Below, piece by piece: positions 23,601-32,613 of a stretch of 64,000 bases of DNA. The DNA lies in the NCBI GenBank assembly GCA_951812925.1, contig OX638370.1, forward strand, positions 95,556,897 to 95,620,896. The letters run 5' to 3'. The first letter of the stretch is position 1, and every line of letters starts with the position of its first letter. This DNA is from Calliopum simillimum. Lineage: Eukaryota; Arthropoda; Insecta; Diptera; Lauxaniidae. The position numbers and the translations under genes are program-made. Under the pieces are notes generated by a model. The model did no database searches. It was not told the DNA's origin and worked only from the letters and a program-made list of their open reading frames with translations.

Positions 23601-24505
23601 ATATAGTGAACTAATTTTTGCAAGGCCTGTTCACAGTATCCAGGTTGTTCACTATATCAAGGTTGATGCGTTTACTTTGCCCAAAATACACATTTGCATA
23701 TGACATTTCCACAAAAACGTGTACTGCAAGCCAATAATTTAAATCATTATATCTCTGAAACTATTAAACGTACATGGATGAGATTTGGTAGGTACATATG
23801 TAAAAATCACACAAACAAATAACGTGTAATTGGGCATTGAGATTAAATGAATTTCAAATGTATGAGAATAAAATTATTTTTTATCTTTTGTTCCACAGTG
23901 GCATTTTTACTTCAAAAACAAACAATTTAGAATTCAAAAGAAGATAAGATTATTAAAATCTTAGAGTAGATGATGAAAATGAGATAAAACGCGAGTGATG
24001 AGAGCGAGAGCAAAAGAGAAAGAACAAAAACAAACATATGCAAGATATAAAAATTGATTTTTTTCGACTTGAAATTTATTTCGAGTGTTTAAAGATTCTT
24101 TAAATAAATTTGAGCAAAATTTTAAAAATAAATTTAAAAAAAACACGAGATAAAAAAAGCAATAAAGAAAACTTCGTTTATATAAAGTTGAAGACATAAA
24201 ACTGGTACAAAAGGGCTGAATTTGAGAAAAAGGTTTTGAATAAAAGTTCTACAAAATCGAGGGAAATCACTTATTTGTAGGTACATTTATATTTTGTATG
24301 TATGTAATCAAGTGCAAAAAGAAAATTTTTCATTTTATATAAGAGGATGAAATTTAGAGAAATTTTTTAAGCGAAAAAGTCCTAGTATTCTTTTTTTTTT
24401 TTTTTCTTTTTCGAACAACCGGAAATGTAAAAAATTTAAAAGAAAAAAGTTTAACTTACCGCGTTTCCTCTTCTTAACTCTACGATTTCGTGGTTCACCA
24501 GACAT
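5637..24505 (-). CDS. Asph: Aspartyl/asparaginyl beta-hydroxylase (ASPH/junctin-type gene)
   Basis: ER-membrane 2-oxoglutarate/Fe(II) dioxygenase that hydroxylates Asp/Asn in EGF-like domains. Exons, 5' to 3': 24505-24460, 17501-17448, 17238-17053, 16973-16114, 16040-15866, 13290-13213, 12569-12465, 9826-9011, 8677-8568, 7171-6931, 6854-6749, 6581-5859, 5787-5637. All phases agree and sum to 3651 bp, 1216 residues. Short basic cytosolic N-terminus (MSGEPRNRRVKKRKR); membrane anchor about 66-88 (VIFFALMVILLSLVGLIIL); very acidic luminal region about 100-500; Glu-rich, poly-Ala and Pro-rich exon 501-773; TPR-like helices about 810-1000; catalytic domain about 1030-1216. H1137 (PHCGPTN) and H1183 (FEHEVW) match the two iron-binding histidines and R1193 the 2OG-binding arginine. 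The Gly in place of an acidic iron ligand (H-x-G) is typical of this enzyme. Human ASPH is 758 residues; the extra length is acidic and low-complexity sequence. Introns are loaded with mobile elements. Confidence 0.93.
7390..8567. other. Asph intron, no recognised element
   Basis: Part of the intron between exons 8677-8568 and 7171-6931 (7172-8567). AT-rich with homopolymer runs, including a TTATTATTATTA run near 7342. No gene or clear repeat recognised. Confidence 0.5.
8973..9011 (-). other. Asph: Possible alternative 3' end of Asph (short, non-catalytic isoform)
   Basis: At the end of the 816 bp exon the donor C|GTAATT (GT at 9010-9009) splices in phase to the next exon. If the donor is not used, the frame reads Arg-Asn-Tyr and stops at TGA 9002-9000. 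AATAAA occurs on this strand at 8987-8982 and 8978-8973, directly behind. This would give a protein with the membrane anchor and acidic region but no catalytic domain. Mammals, and reportedly flies, make such junctate/junctin-like products from this gene. A similar read-through stop follows the exon ending at 12465 (GGT TAA, stop 12462-12460). Confidence 0.45.
10149..10998. repeat. Fold-back (long inverted repeat) 1
   Basis: Left arm about 10149-10411 and right arm about 10718-10998 are imperfect reverse complements over some 250 bp. Shared landmarks are CACGGCGG at the tips, ATCCGTCGGG, and GAATCCGAATCCGGC near the loop. Transcription of the Asph intron would give a long hairpin RNA. Confidence 0.75.
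11005..11725. repeat. Fold-back (long inverted repeat) 2
   Basis: Arms about 11005-11215 and 11505-11725. Landmarks: GGTTCTCCGAAACG against CGTTCCGGAGAATCG at the tips, and TTTGGCAATGCTGA(G/A)TCCGA with its complement near the loop. It shares the TGCTGAATCCGA motif with fold-back 1, so both belong to one family set side by side. Confidence 0.7.
11900..12164. mobile_element. MITE with about 58 bp near-perfect inverted ends
   Basis: The ends match as inverted repeats over about 58 bp, starting AATTGAGGAGTGGCCGTACC and including GGGCCTAAGTACCATTTCG. It is 265 bp and has no coding. The interior (GTGTGAAATTCATG...GTCAAATAA) resembles decayed relatives near 32030-32130 and 59165-59300, which also carry AAAAGTAATG. 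It lies in an Asph intron. Target duplication not clear. Confidence 0.85.
13880..14610. repeat. Degenerate tandem repeat in an Asph intron
   Basis: Repeated variants of TTTTCGATACTTTTGGACTT, TTTACCGATATTTTGGATG and ATTTCTTCGATGTA, with irregular unit length of roughly 30-70 bp. Open frames on both strands here follow the repeat and are not taken as genes. Confidence 0.7.
14925..15440 (+). repeat. Dispersed repeat family B, copy 1
   Basis: Blocks in order: AACGGTTATTCAAGAATATT, CATGAGCCGTTCGAAAAA, GAGTTATTGCAATTTGAAAA, GGTGATCTCCTAAACTA, AAATTTCCTGTGCTACAAAA, TAGCATTAGCGAGATATTTG, GCGCACACGACTTCGCAATG, AATTCCGGTGAAAAA. The same order is found at 27050-27465 and 27650-29480 (split), with decayed copies at 37670-37800 (+) and 39180-39370 (reversed). 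No transposase frame recognised. Confidence 0.7.
15323..15649 (-). other. Uncertain 108-codon open frame in an Asph intron
   Basis: Reads on the same strand as Asph from an ATG at 15649 and has a coding-like first half (KLKTLKLELKDSVNAESFFW). The second half overlaps repeat family B, so it is more likely a remnant of a repeat's coding region than a host exon. No splice link to Asph seen and no family recognised. Confidence 0.2.
16143..16500 (-). repeat. Asph: In-frame 67-codon tandem duplication within the acidic Asph exon
   Basis: Two copies of a block with HDNDDDED, ENDDPIEPILTRSTRQSAA and SRQQ(K/R)S occur 201 bp apart; for example the bases GTTGAACGCGTTAAAATGGG (plus strand) sit at 16191 and 16392. 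201 bp is 67 codons, so the frame is kept. Each copy gives a short basic island (RSTRQSA) inside a run of Asp and Glu. Confidence 0.85.
18596..19955 (-). mobile_element. Dead Tc1-like transposon in an Asph intron
   Basis: The ends are inverted: TTGGAAAAAATAGTAGGGAC on the left, and the reverse of CCTATTATTTTTTCCAG on the right. On the minus strand, pieces of a Tc1-type DDE transposase can be read in changing frames: WFDET...IYLFGSGGRLFVR (first catalytic Asp), NDPKHSSKLVK (second Asp region), and VMDWPSLSSDLNPI (the usual SPDLNPIE region, with a stop where E is expected). Many stops and frameshifts make it inactive. Length of about 1.36 kb is normal for Tc1. A TA precedes the left end; the right end is eroded. 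Confidence 0.8.
19960..21960. other. Asph intron, low-complexity AT-rich DNA
   Basis: Long T and A runs (20500-20560, 20860-20990) and no gene or convincing repeat family recognised. Short open frames here look fortuitous. Confidence 0.5.
21985..22910. repeat. Direct duplication of about 515 bp with GGGCGGGGCCACGCCCC modules
   Basis: Two tandem copies: AAGGTCGGAAAAACGCTATT at about 22075 and AAGGCCGGAAAAACGCTATT at about 22588. Each copy contains two shorter modules built around AAAAATGGGYGR...CCACGCCCCCTC followed by TCT(G/C)(A/C)GAAA.TATTTGAC and GA(G/T)ATTTGGTA. The GC-rich core resembles that of the repeat at 588 and 3190 but the flanks differ. A decayed module follows near 23745. Confidence 0.7.
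22977..23213. mobile_element. MITE with about 60 bp inverted ends
   Basis: Ends AGGCATGTTCTGAAATCCGA and its complement at 23194-23213; the match runs on through ATTCACTTCGGAATCGGAAT and AAGCAATCTTCAAGAGCTC, nearly perfect. 237 bp, no coding. It lies in the large Asph intron. Confidence 0.85.
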
Positions 24506-24988
24506 TTTTATTTAAATATTTTTCCGAAATAAAATTATTTATAATTTTTTAGGAACTTTGTGATAAAAAGAAACTTTTTTACTTTGATTTGCAAATTTTT
24601 AGCAAATTTTCATTTTTATTCAGAAGGAAAAACAGTGATCAATCGACCGACCCACCGTCCGACTGATACACGGGAATTTTCGTTTTCCGTTTCACTTCTT
24701 CAAACGCACCGTCGATATCAAAAATTTAAAAATAAATTTTGCTTTCAAAATTTAATGAGTGTTGCCTCCTTGTGTTTTGTTTTTGTAATTGTTGTTATGT
24801 CCTCTTTGTGTTTCGTTTTTCAGCGGCAACTTTATTGTTTTAATTAAAATTAACAACCGATCGCGACGAAGCGCCTCACGTTAGATTTTCGTCTGACTTT
24901 TCGGAATAAGTTCAATCTTTTATTTTATGAGACAAAACAACAACACGCGGCAACTGCCAAAACTCAACTAATTTGCTTACATTTCAAA

Positions 24989-25514
24989 GGCGCCAGTACA
25001 TACAGGGCAGCGCGTGCAGCGCGCGCATTATAGGCTTTGACAGTTGATTTAAAAACATAGCTCCTTAGTGCTGGTTCACACGACAAACTAAATTATCGGG
25101 CGATAGTACAATTTATAGACAAGCGGAGGGACCGCTACTCACCGCTTGCCTACAAAAGGTACTATCGCCCGACAATTTAGTTTGTCGTGTGAACCAGCAC
25201 TTATGGAGAGTGATACATACAGAAAAGCGAACAACGCACGCGCTGCGTTCAATGCGTAGAGTTGACCAACTTTCAACTTTTCGAACGCATCATTTGCGTT
25301 TGACATTTCGTTTCTTTTTTTTATTTATTTATAAATAATTTTCGCAGTTGAAAAAAAAATTAAAAAAAGAAAAAAAATCAAAATGAAGGAAAAACGTATA
25401 AGTGAAGTGCAGGAGCAAGTCTGCCTGTTTACGCGTTCTATGTAACGGCATAAGCATCACTCGCGTGCGTTGTGATGCGTATGATGCGCGCGCTGCCCTG
25501 TATGTACTGACGCC
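24989..25514. mobile_element. Inverted-repeat element upstream of Asph
   Basis: Ends GGCGCCAGTACATACAGGGC and the complement of CCTGTATGTACTGACGCC at 25514, continuing into GCGCGCAT; arms about 36 bp. 526 bp, no coding recognised. It lies about 480 bp 5' of the Asph start codon, so it may overlap the promoter or first untranslated exon. A smaller MITE is nested inside it. Confidence 0.8.
25068..25200. mobile_element. 133 bp hairpin MITE with TTA target duplication
   Basis: Ends GTGCTGGTTCACACGACAAA and its perfect complement; arms exceed 40 bp, through AATT(A/G)TCGGGCGATAGTA. Flanked by TTA at 25065-25067 and 25201-25203. A 3 bp TTA duplication points to PIF/Harbinger-type mobilisation. Nested in the 24989-25514 element. 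Confidence 0.85.
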
Positions 25515-26263
25515 TTAAAGCTTCAATTCAGGGATGATATTTGTAGTGGAATCGTACTTTTTTTGGTACTATTGACTTTACAAAAGTACTGAAGTACTTT
25601 CGCCTCGAAAAATCTCTTTCGCAATTTTTTGTGTAATTAGTATGTAAACTGGCTGTAGCATTTCACAAAATACTTCACTGAGACACATAGGATTATTGTA
25701 GGATGTATTAAAAAATGAACTAGGAGAAAAGATGTTTGGAAATATATACAGAATTGCACAGGGAATTTTATCATTTATATTTATCTACGTGCTTAGCTCT
25801 GATACAAGCTAAAGACTTAATTAAATTAACAAATTGTTGTTGTTATTACTTTGATATTGGTACTGAGATTTTACGAATAAATTTATACAAATTTACCAAA
25901 TACTCAACCATTGGAAGAAAAATTATCATAGTAATATCTAAGTACTTTTAACAAAACAATCAATAACAAAATTAGGCAGTTTTGCATGATTTTAGTCATA
26001 AATATAGAATTCGAGTATGCTTTTTTGGCTATTCTATGAATGTAAGAAACGAGAAATTTTTTGTTTGTGAGTTTCGAGTTATGTTGTTTTGTCAAAAGCC
26101 CACAGATAGTAAACATAACTATGTACATTTATTGATTTGGGTGCAGGATACTCAAGTGTTTAAAATAAGGATTTTTTTTATTCACGAAAGTGATTTTTTA
26201 AATTACAAAGATTACTCATACCCTCGCGAATAATATTATTACTATTTGTAAGTATGTATTTCT

Positions 26264-26862
26264 GTGGACTTTTGACAAAACAACCAAACTCGAAATAAGA
26301 CAATTTTCCAGAATTTTAATCATATATATAAAATTTATATACGCTTCTTTTGGTGTAATCGTCATATCCCTATGACTTTTAGTTGCAGAGGTATAGAATC
26401 GAAAATCAAATTATCTCGATGTTTTATTCCAATTTGCATTTGACAACTTATCTCAAATAGGTTAAAAAATTCAAGCATTTGTAATAACAAAAACTTTTAC
26501 AAATGCTTTCACAAAACAACTTATGTCGACATAAGAAGAGGGTTTTTCTTCACAAAACATCTTAAGTCGAGATAAGATACTGGTTAAATGGCAAAAAAAG
26601 TTTGACAAATAAGTTACTTTTCCTATGGGAACAACTGAATTTCTTAAATCAAAAAATATTTGACCATCTTATTTCAATTTTATTAAAAACTATTGACCTT
26701 AGAACAAAAAAAAAGACTGGAAGATATTCGAGCAGTATTCATGTATAATAAAAAACTTTTACATTTGTTCAAACTCCTACACAAAAAGAATTGAGAAGCA
26801 TCAAAGTAAAAGAAAAGTTGCCAATTTCGAGTTAGGTTGTTTTGTCAGAATTCCACATTTGT
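26264..26862. mobile_element. CTGTGGACTTTTGAC element, copy 1 (decayed)
   Basis: Left end CTGTGGACTTTTGACAAAAC near 26269; right end the complement of TTCGAGTTAGGTTGTTTTGT near 26830-26860. A lone right end of the same family sits at about 26075-26108. No coding. A cleaner member is at 34004-34387. Confidence 0.55.
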
Positions 26863-27049
26863 TTTGATATTTAATATATCAAAAATCATTTATGAATAAT
26901 TGTCGGTAAGCTAAAGCTGAATCCATAAATTTTTTTTCATATTTTTTTCGAAAAGTAGTAAAAGTAACCGTATAAAAGATATTCAATAAAAACCGTTATT
27001 TTGGCATTTTAAGCCTTTTTTTGGAATATCTTTTAAACGGTTACTTCTA

Positions 27050-27465
27050 TGTGTACAATTTCAATTTTGTTTGCACGGCTTCTTATTGATGAGTTATTGC
27101 AATTTAAAAAGTAGGATATCTTAATATGAACTTATACGTAGCATTTCGTATCATAAATGTTCAGAACTTTTTAAATTAGGTGATCTCCTAAACTATAAGT
27201 CGAACGAAAATATTTTTGTAGTACTTTTATAGAAAATTTTCTGTGCTACAAAATTATGGACCAATATTTTTCTGTAAAAATTAGCATTAGCGAGATATTT
27301 GCAAAAAACTGATTTTTGCGACCTTTGAGCCTAAATAACTTTTTGTGCGCACACGACTTTGCAATGGACTTTTTACACTTTATTTATTATGCAAAAATAA
27401 AGATAATTCCGGTGAAAAAAATTCTCTTGGAATTATTTCGCAGAAAAATTCTAATTTTCCTGGGC
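27050..27465 (+). repeat. Dispersed repeat family B, copy 2
   Basis: Nearly identical to copy 3 over GATCTCCTAAACTATAAGTC, GGACCAATATTTTTCTG, CGCACACGACTTTGCAATGG and AATTCCGGTGAAAAA. It shows the uninterrupted sequence that copy 3 had before its insertion. It is followed at 27467-27556 by half of the hairpin MITE found whole at 29480-29629. Confidence 0.75.
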
Positions 27466-27649
27466 TATATCGTCGGTTGAGTATTATTTTGCCGTAAACG
27501 CCACTTTGTTGAAAAAGAAAAAGCAGATAACTTGTGCCTGTATCGACACAAGTTACATATGTACACATATCTCTTACTTTGTGTAGATCTTGTGATTCTT
27601 TAAAAATTGGTGCTCTAACTTTTTATCATTTGACTCTTCGTTTCGGAAA

Positions 27650-29480
27650 TATCCTTCAAAACCAGTATTTTCGAAGCCTTAACGGTTTTTCAAGAATATT
27701 TTTAAAGCCATGAGCCGTTCGAAAAAAAAGTTTAGTACATTATGTAGAAAATTAAATTATCTTTTAAGCGGTATTTCAATTTTGTTTGCACGGCTTCTTA
27801 TTGATGAGTTATTGCAATTTAAAAAGTAGGATATCTTAATATGAACTTATACGTAGCATTTCGTATCATAAATGTTCACAACTTTTTAAATTAGGTGATC
27901 TCCTAAACTATAGCTCCGTTCCAGAACGAAACAAAAGTTCACTTTTGTTACCTTTTGTTACCTAAAGTTGACTAAATCTTGTTCCCGTATTCAAAATTTA
28001 GTCAAATGAGAGCGAAAAAAAAACATGGCTGACAATTTCCCCTCCAAACAAAAGTAACCAAATTTTGCCTAAAGAAATTCTTTAGGTAAAATTTGTTAAA
28101 TTCAAAAAAATGACAGTTGCCAAAAAAATGTATATGTGTGCGGTTAGTGCGGATGCGGGTAAGACTTAAAAATATCAAAATAAATTAAACGTTGAAAAAA
28201 AAAATAAAATAAAAATAAACAACCGCATAACATTTAACATCTTTTATGATAGCCGGAACTCCAGAAAAGCTGACAAAACAGTTAAATTCAGTGGCGACTG
28301 AAATGCATAATGATGGCTTAAGGCAACAAGGCAACGCTCGAATTCCAGCTTCACCAATCCACGAGAATCGACCATAAACGTAAATAAAAAATGCAACTCA
28401 AGTGGCAGAGATTCCGTTATCGACATCGATAAACTGATACTCATCATGTTCGTAGCAGCTGCTCTTAACAGACGCTTGATGTTGGAACTTTTGCGGTTTA
28501 CGAAGGAACACTCAACTCAAACGTTTGTCCAGAGTCAACCACCCATATAACAAAAACGTCGTTGGATTCGCAATTTCGGGCCTTGCAATTGCTGCCAGGA
28601 TCAAAGCATCTTTTTGGACACCAGTGCTCTCCACCAGACCTACAAGCAGATTCCCCTTTCAGATAAAACATTTGCAGACATGCAAATGTTTGGAATATTT
28701 TGTGGTTACAAAAAGTAACAATTTGAATACCACGGACGTGTTTTTGCTAGCATAAAGTTTATTGTATAAGAATTCAATTTACTTTTTGATTTATAGATTT
28801 TTTTAATGAAAATACATGCATATTCTTACAATATGAAAACTATGAAATTAAACCAAAATTAAAAATTGTAATTTTCGCATTTATTTATCTTCTCAAATTG
28901 GAAATAACTGGTGAAGCTATGGCGTCTTTGGGCTTTACTGGCCATATAAGCCTTCAAATCCTGGTCGATCCAAGTGATGACGAAGTGATGTTAAAAAACA
29001 AGAAAAAAAAAAACAAAATTTTATTGTTTGTTTATGTTTTTTTAATTTGTGACAATTAAAACTTTAACCAAAATTTTGACCAAATCTTGTTCCAGTAAAT
29101 TTTGTGGTTAAATCTCTTGCTGAGAGCAATTTTGCTGTTACTCTCCCAAATTATTTAACTAAAGATTTAACTCAAAATTTAACTAAAAAACTTCTGGAAC
29201 GGACCTTATAAGTCGAACGAAAATATTTTTGTAGTACTTTTATAGAAAATTTTCTGTGCTACAAAATTATAGACCAATATTTTTCTGTAAAAATTAGCAT
29301 TAGCGAGATATTTGCAAAAAACTGATTTTTGCGACCTTTGAGCCTAAATAACTTTTTGTGCGCACACGACTTTGCAATGGACTTTTTACACTTTATTTAT
29401 TATGCAAAAATAAAGATAATTCCGGTGAAAAAAGTTCTCTTGGAATTATTTCGCAGAAAAATTCTAATTTTCCTGGGCTA
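27650..29480 (+). repeat. Dispersed repeat family B, copy 3, split by an insertion
   Basis: Left part 27650-27912 and right part 29207-29480 together read through the same order of blocks as copies 1 and 2. The break falls in CCTAAACTATA|AGTC, where a 1294 bp element has entered. Confidence 0.8.
27913..29206. mobile_element. 1294 bp inverted-repeat element with TATA duplication
   Basis: Comparison with the empty site in copy 2 of repeat B defines the ends exactly. TATA is repeated at 27909-27912 and 29207-29210. Ends are CTCCGTTCCAGAA (left) and the complement of TTCTGGAACGGA (right). The subterminal regions are both rich in GTTAAATTT/AAATTTAGT-like words. Inside are short open frames at 28244-28447 (-) and 28525-28755 (+) that I do not recognise; a plus-strand stretch near 28250 is coding-like (AGTPEKLTKQLNSVATEMH). 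Class not assigned. Confidence 0.8.
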
Positions 29481-29629
29481 TATCGTCGGTTGAGTATTAT
29501 TTTGCCGTAAACGCCACTTTGTTGAAAAAGCAAAAGCAGATAACTTGTGCCTGTATCGACACAAGTTATGTGCTTTTGTTTTTTTAACGAAGTGGCGTTT
29601 ACGGCAAAATAATACTCAACCGACGATAT
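29480..29629. mobile_element. 150 bp hairpin MITE
   Basis: Ends ATATCGTCGGTTGAGTATTA and its complement; arms of about 68 bp run through TTTGCCGTAAACGCCACTTT to ATAACTTGTG around a tiny loop. A half copy lies at 27467-27556. The inner hairpin (AAAGCAAAAGCAGATAAC...GTTATGTGCTTTTG) is related to the inner part of the MITE at 30647-30795. Confidence 0.85.
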
Positions 29630-29889
29630 GTGTTTTAATTATAAAATATTTTAATAAATTTCAAAAATAAGAAATTTATAATAGCGAATCAACTTTTATT
29701 AACTCAATCTAGATTGACTCGCAGATTTATTAGTTTTTATCCTTAAGCACATCCAATTATGCAAGTATTTTTGCAAACATACGTGTATCGGTTGAAAGCG
29801 TCTCAAACTTAGCTTACGAGTTGATCTAAATTAAAGATTGTAATGTAAAAGCCCTATTATAAGGAGCAAACATGGGATACACTTTTGAA

Positions 29890-30190
29890 TACGATTAGGA
29901 TATTCCTTAAGACGTGCAAATGCCTCCAACTCCTCGTAACTTATAAAAAAGTGTCAAAATTTGTATTGATTTTGACAATTATTAGGAGGTTTTCGAGGCA
30001 TCTACTCGTTTTAAGGAATACTCTTAGTGAGTATATTCCACAATAGTTATACATAAGAATCTCGAAAACTGTCAAAGTCAAAACAAACATTGATAGTTTA
30101 CGAGGTTTTCGTGTGAATCACTCGATTTGGGCAGTTTTACGAATTCATGAAGCTTTCAAGGCACTTAAACTTTTTGCGGAATACCCTCAA
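29890..30190. repeat. Repeat with AAGGAATAC(C/T)CTCA ends
   Basis: Two adjacent related units, about 29905-30035 and 30050-30190, contain GACAATTATTAGGAGG, TTTTCGAGGCATCTAC and TTTTAAGGAATACTCT. A relative lies at 49820-49960 inside the Tigger-like element. The first unit is itself an imperfect hairpin. Class unknown. Confidence 0.45.
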
Positions 30191-30646
30191 TACGGAATAC
30201 CCTCAATAAGTCTAAATTTTTTTGTTAAAAATATTGTGTTAAAGCAACTAAGGCTTAATGTTACTTTACCGACTGTTGTTGTTTTTTTATATTTTTTTCC
30301 CCCAATAGGGCCCTGAGAATTAAGTACAACAAAAACAATTGCCGCTCGAACCGACTTTCGGAAGATCGGGATATATATTTTATAAAAATCGGTATAAGTT
30401 GAGAACCCCTGCATGGATTTCAAAAATATTGATGTCATATGAAAGGTATTTTACCGGACTATATAATCGCTGTACAATTCAATTTGAGTGGTAGTTTTTG
30501 AGATATGACAATTTTTCAAAAATTCACCAAATTTTTTTCTCAAAAAACTGTTATTTTTCCCAAAAAATGTGTTACTAACCTATAATTTTAATAACTAAAT
30601 TAGGAAGCCCAGTTAATTTCCTTTCATTTGACATGCGGCATGTACA

Positions 30647-30795
30647 TATGAGGCTATGAGCGCAAGAGTGGCCTAACCTTTACTTCGTTGATAAAGCAAA
30701 ATCACATAACCTGAATCGATACAAACACAAGTTATTTGCTTTTGATTTTTTAACAAAGTGAGGGTTAGGCCACTATTGCGCTCATAGCCTCATAT
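30647..30795. mobile_element. 149 bp hairpin MITE nested in the fold-back arm
   Basis: Ends TATGAGGCTATGAGCGCAA and its complement, then AGTGGCCTAACC against GGTTAGGCCACT. The inner portion is related to the MITE at 29480-29629, although the termini differ. The uninserted counterpart in the other arm (TGTATATGAAAATGC) shows the insertion point at a TA/AT step. Confidence 0.8.
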
Positions 30796-31533
30796 ATGAA
30801 AATGCATCATTAATAAATTTTTATTGAAAAAAACAAAAATGGACCAAATCAATTTTCTTGGAATTAGGAACTGTAATGCCAGAACAGACAACAACAACAA
30901 CAAAGCATATTTTAAAAAAATTTAATTTTTAGAAATTGCCTACTTATTAAAAAAATTTGAAATTTTTATTAAAAATTGCCCGCGCAATTTGACTAGAAAA
31001 CTATTTGTTCGATATATTAAAGACTGATCCGCGGCCTAAGGCCGCGGCGAAGCCGATGTTGGATTTTTGGGAGTTTTAATTCCTGAGCTGCAGCCGCAAG
31101 CCGCCTACTTAACACTACTCTTATGTAAAATTACTGTTGTAGTGAAGTTGTTGTTGTCTATTCTGGCATTGTTGTTGTTAAAAGTTCCTAACTTCAAGAA
31201 AATTGATTTGGTCCATTTTTGTTTTTTCTACTATATAAAAATTTATTAATGATGCATTTTCATATACATGCCAGATGTCAAATGAAAGGAAATTAATTGG
31301 GCTTCCTAATTTAGTTATTAAAATTATAGGTTAGTAACACATTTTTTGGGAAAAATAACGGTTTTTTAGAAAAAAAATTTGGCGAATTTTTGAAAAATTG
31401 TCATGTCTCAAAAACTATCACTCAAATTGAATTGTACAGCAATTATATAGTTCGGTAAAATACCTTTCATATGACATCAATATTTTTGAAATTCAACCAG
31501 GAGTTCTCAACTTATACCGATTTTTATAAAAGA

Positions 31534-32259
31534 TATCGATACCTTAGAGCGCTATAGTCCTATCTCCACTTTTTGCGATTTTGAGATTTTTGCAGTTATG
31601 GTAACATTGTGGGCTTCTTTACCGTGTGGAAAACTGTGTGATGTCAAAATACCACTAAAACACCAAAATATTCGAAAATTAAAAAAAATCCTATCTCCAA
31701 ACTGTAATTTTTTCAAGAGCGCTACTGTCCTATCTCCACTGAATATTCAAATAAGTCACATTTTTGAAGAAAATTCTTCGTTTTTTCGCGTTTTCTTCGC
31801 GTTTCATGACTTTTTGCGACATTTAAGTAAAGAAATTTTGTTACACCCAAGGCTCCACTCTTGTTTGTTGGAACCAAAAATTCAAAAATTCAAAAAAAAA
31901 AAAAAAAAAAAAATTCGTTTTTTTGTGTTTTCCACGCGTTTCATGACTTTTTACGACATTTTAGTGGAAAAAATTCAAAAAATGTACTAAATACGTCGTT
32001 TTTTTTCAATAGTAGTGGAATTCTATACAAAGGCAAAAGTAATGGCACACTATAAATTGGCTGGGATTTCGTTAGAAGTTAATAGAATTGGTTAAAAAAC
32101 TTAAATTATGTTAAAATATACTACAGGTAACAATTTTGTATATATCGTTATATCAAAATAGCAGCCAATCCTAAATAACCACTGTTTGAAATCTTCTTTT
32201 TGCATTTCCCAACAATTGGAAAAATGGAGATAGGACTATAGCGCTCTAAGGTATCGATA
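31534..32259. mobile_element. 726 bp inverted-repeat element nested in the fold-back
   Basis: Ends TATCGATACCTTAGAGCGCT and its complement, continuing through ATAGTCCTATCTCCA (arms about 36 bp). Inside, AGCGCTACTGTCCTATCTCC (31720-31739) and AAATCCTATCTCC (31688-31700) are internal copies of the terminal sequence. A piece related to the 11900-12164 MITE (GGCAAAAGTAATGGCACAC) lies at about 32031. No transposase. Confidence 0.8.
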
Positions 32260-32425
32260 TATCCCGAAATGAATATCACTTTAAGTCATACAATTTATAC
32301 AAAACAAGTAGTCATAATTGCTCAATCTAAAGCTAATTACCGAAAATTATAGACTTAAAACTATTTACGGCCGGCGTACTGCCGCTTCCCTCGAAACGTG
32401 CTGTAACGATGCAATATTTGTTGGC

Positions 32426-32610
32426 TTAATAGCCGGCACTGGACGCGACGCTGGAGTTTTCGAAGAGCACCTTAGCGCGACCTAAACGACTAGTTTTGGT
32501 TCCAGTTATTGTTGTAGTTGGCAGTGTTTTTGTTGTTGCTGTTGGAGGTGTTGGTGATTTATTAAATGATTTCGCTCTTGTTGCTGCTGCACCGCCATCA
32601 AAGCGACTTT
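32426..32610 (-). pseudogene. Small coding-like fragment, antisense to the GluProRS fragment
   Basis: On the minus strand an open frame of about 58 codons ends at TAA 32428-32426: RFDGGAAATRAKSFNKSP, a Thr-rich linker, then RLGRAKVLFENSSVASSAGY at the C-terminus. The composition (spaced basic residues, Pro/Thr linker) is coding-like and looks like the last exon of some gene. I do not recognise the family. It abuts the GluProRS fragment head to head at the 19 bp palindrome CATCAAAGCGACTTTGATG (32598-32616). Confidence 0.35.
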
Positions 32611-32613
32611 GAT

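Larger units (their letters stand above)
30367..32266. mobile_element. Fold-back element with two nested insertions
   Basis: Left arm about 30367-30645 and right arm about 31258-31533 plus 32260-32266 are reverse complements over some 280 bp (CGGTATAAGTTGAGAA, GAAAGGTATTTTACCG, AACCTATAATTTTAATAACT, AATTTCCTTTCATTTGACAT). The left arm is broken by a 149 bp MITE, and the right arm near its tip by a 726 bp element. The loop holds a CAACAACAACAA run and the perfect palindrome CCGCGGCCTAAGGCCGCGG at 31029-31047. No coding. Confidence 0.75.
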
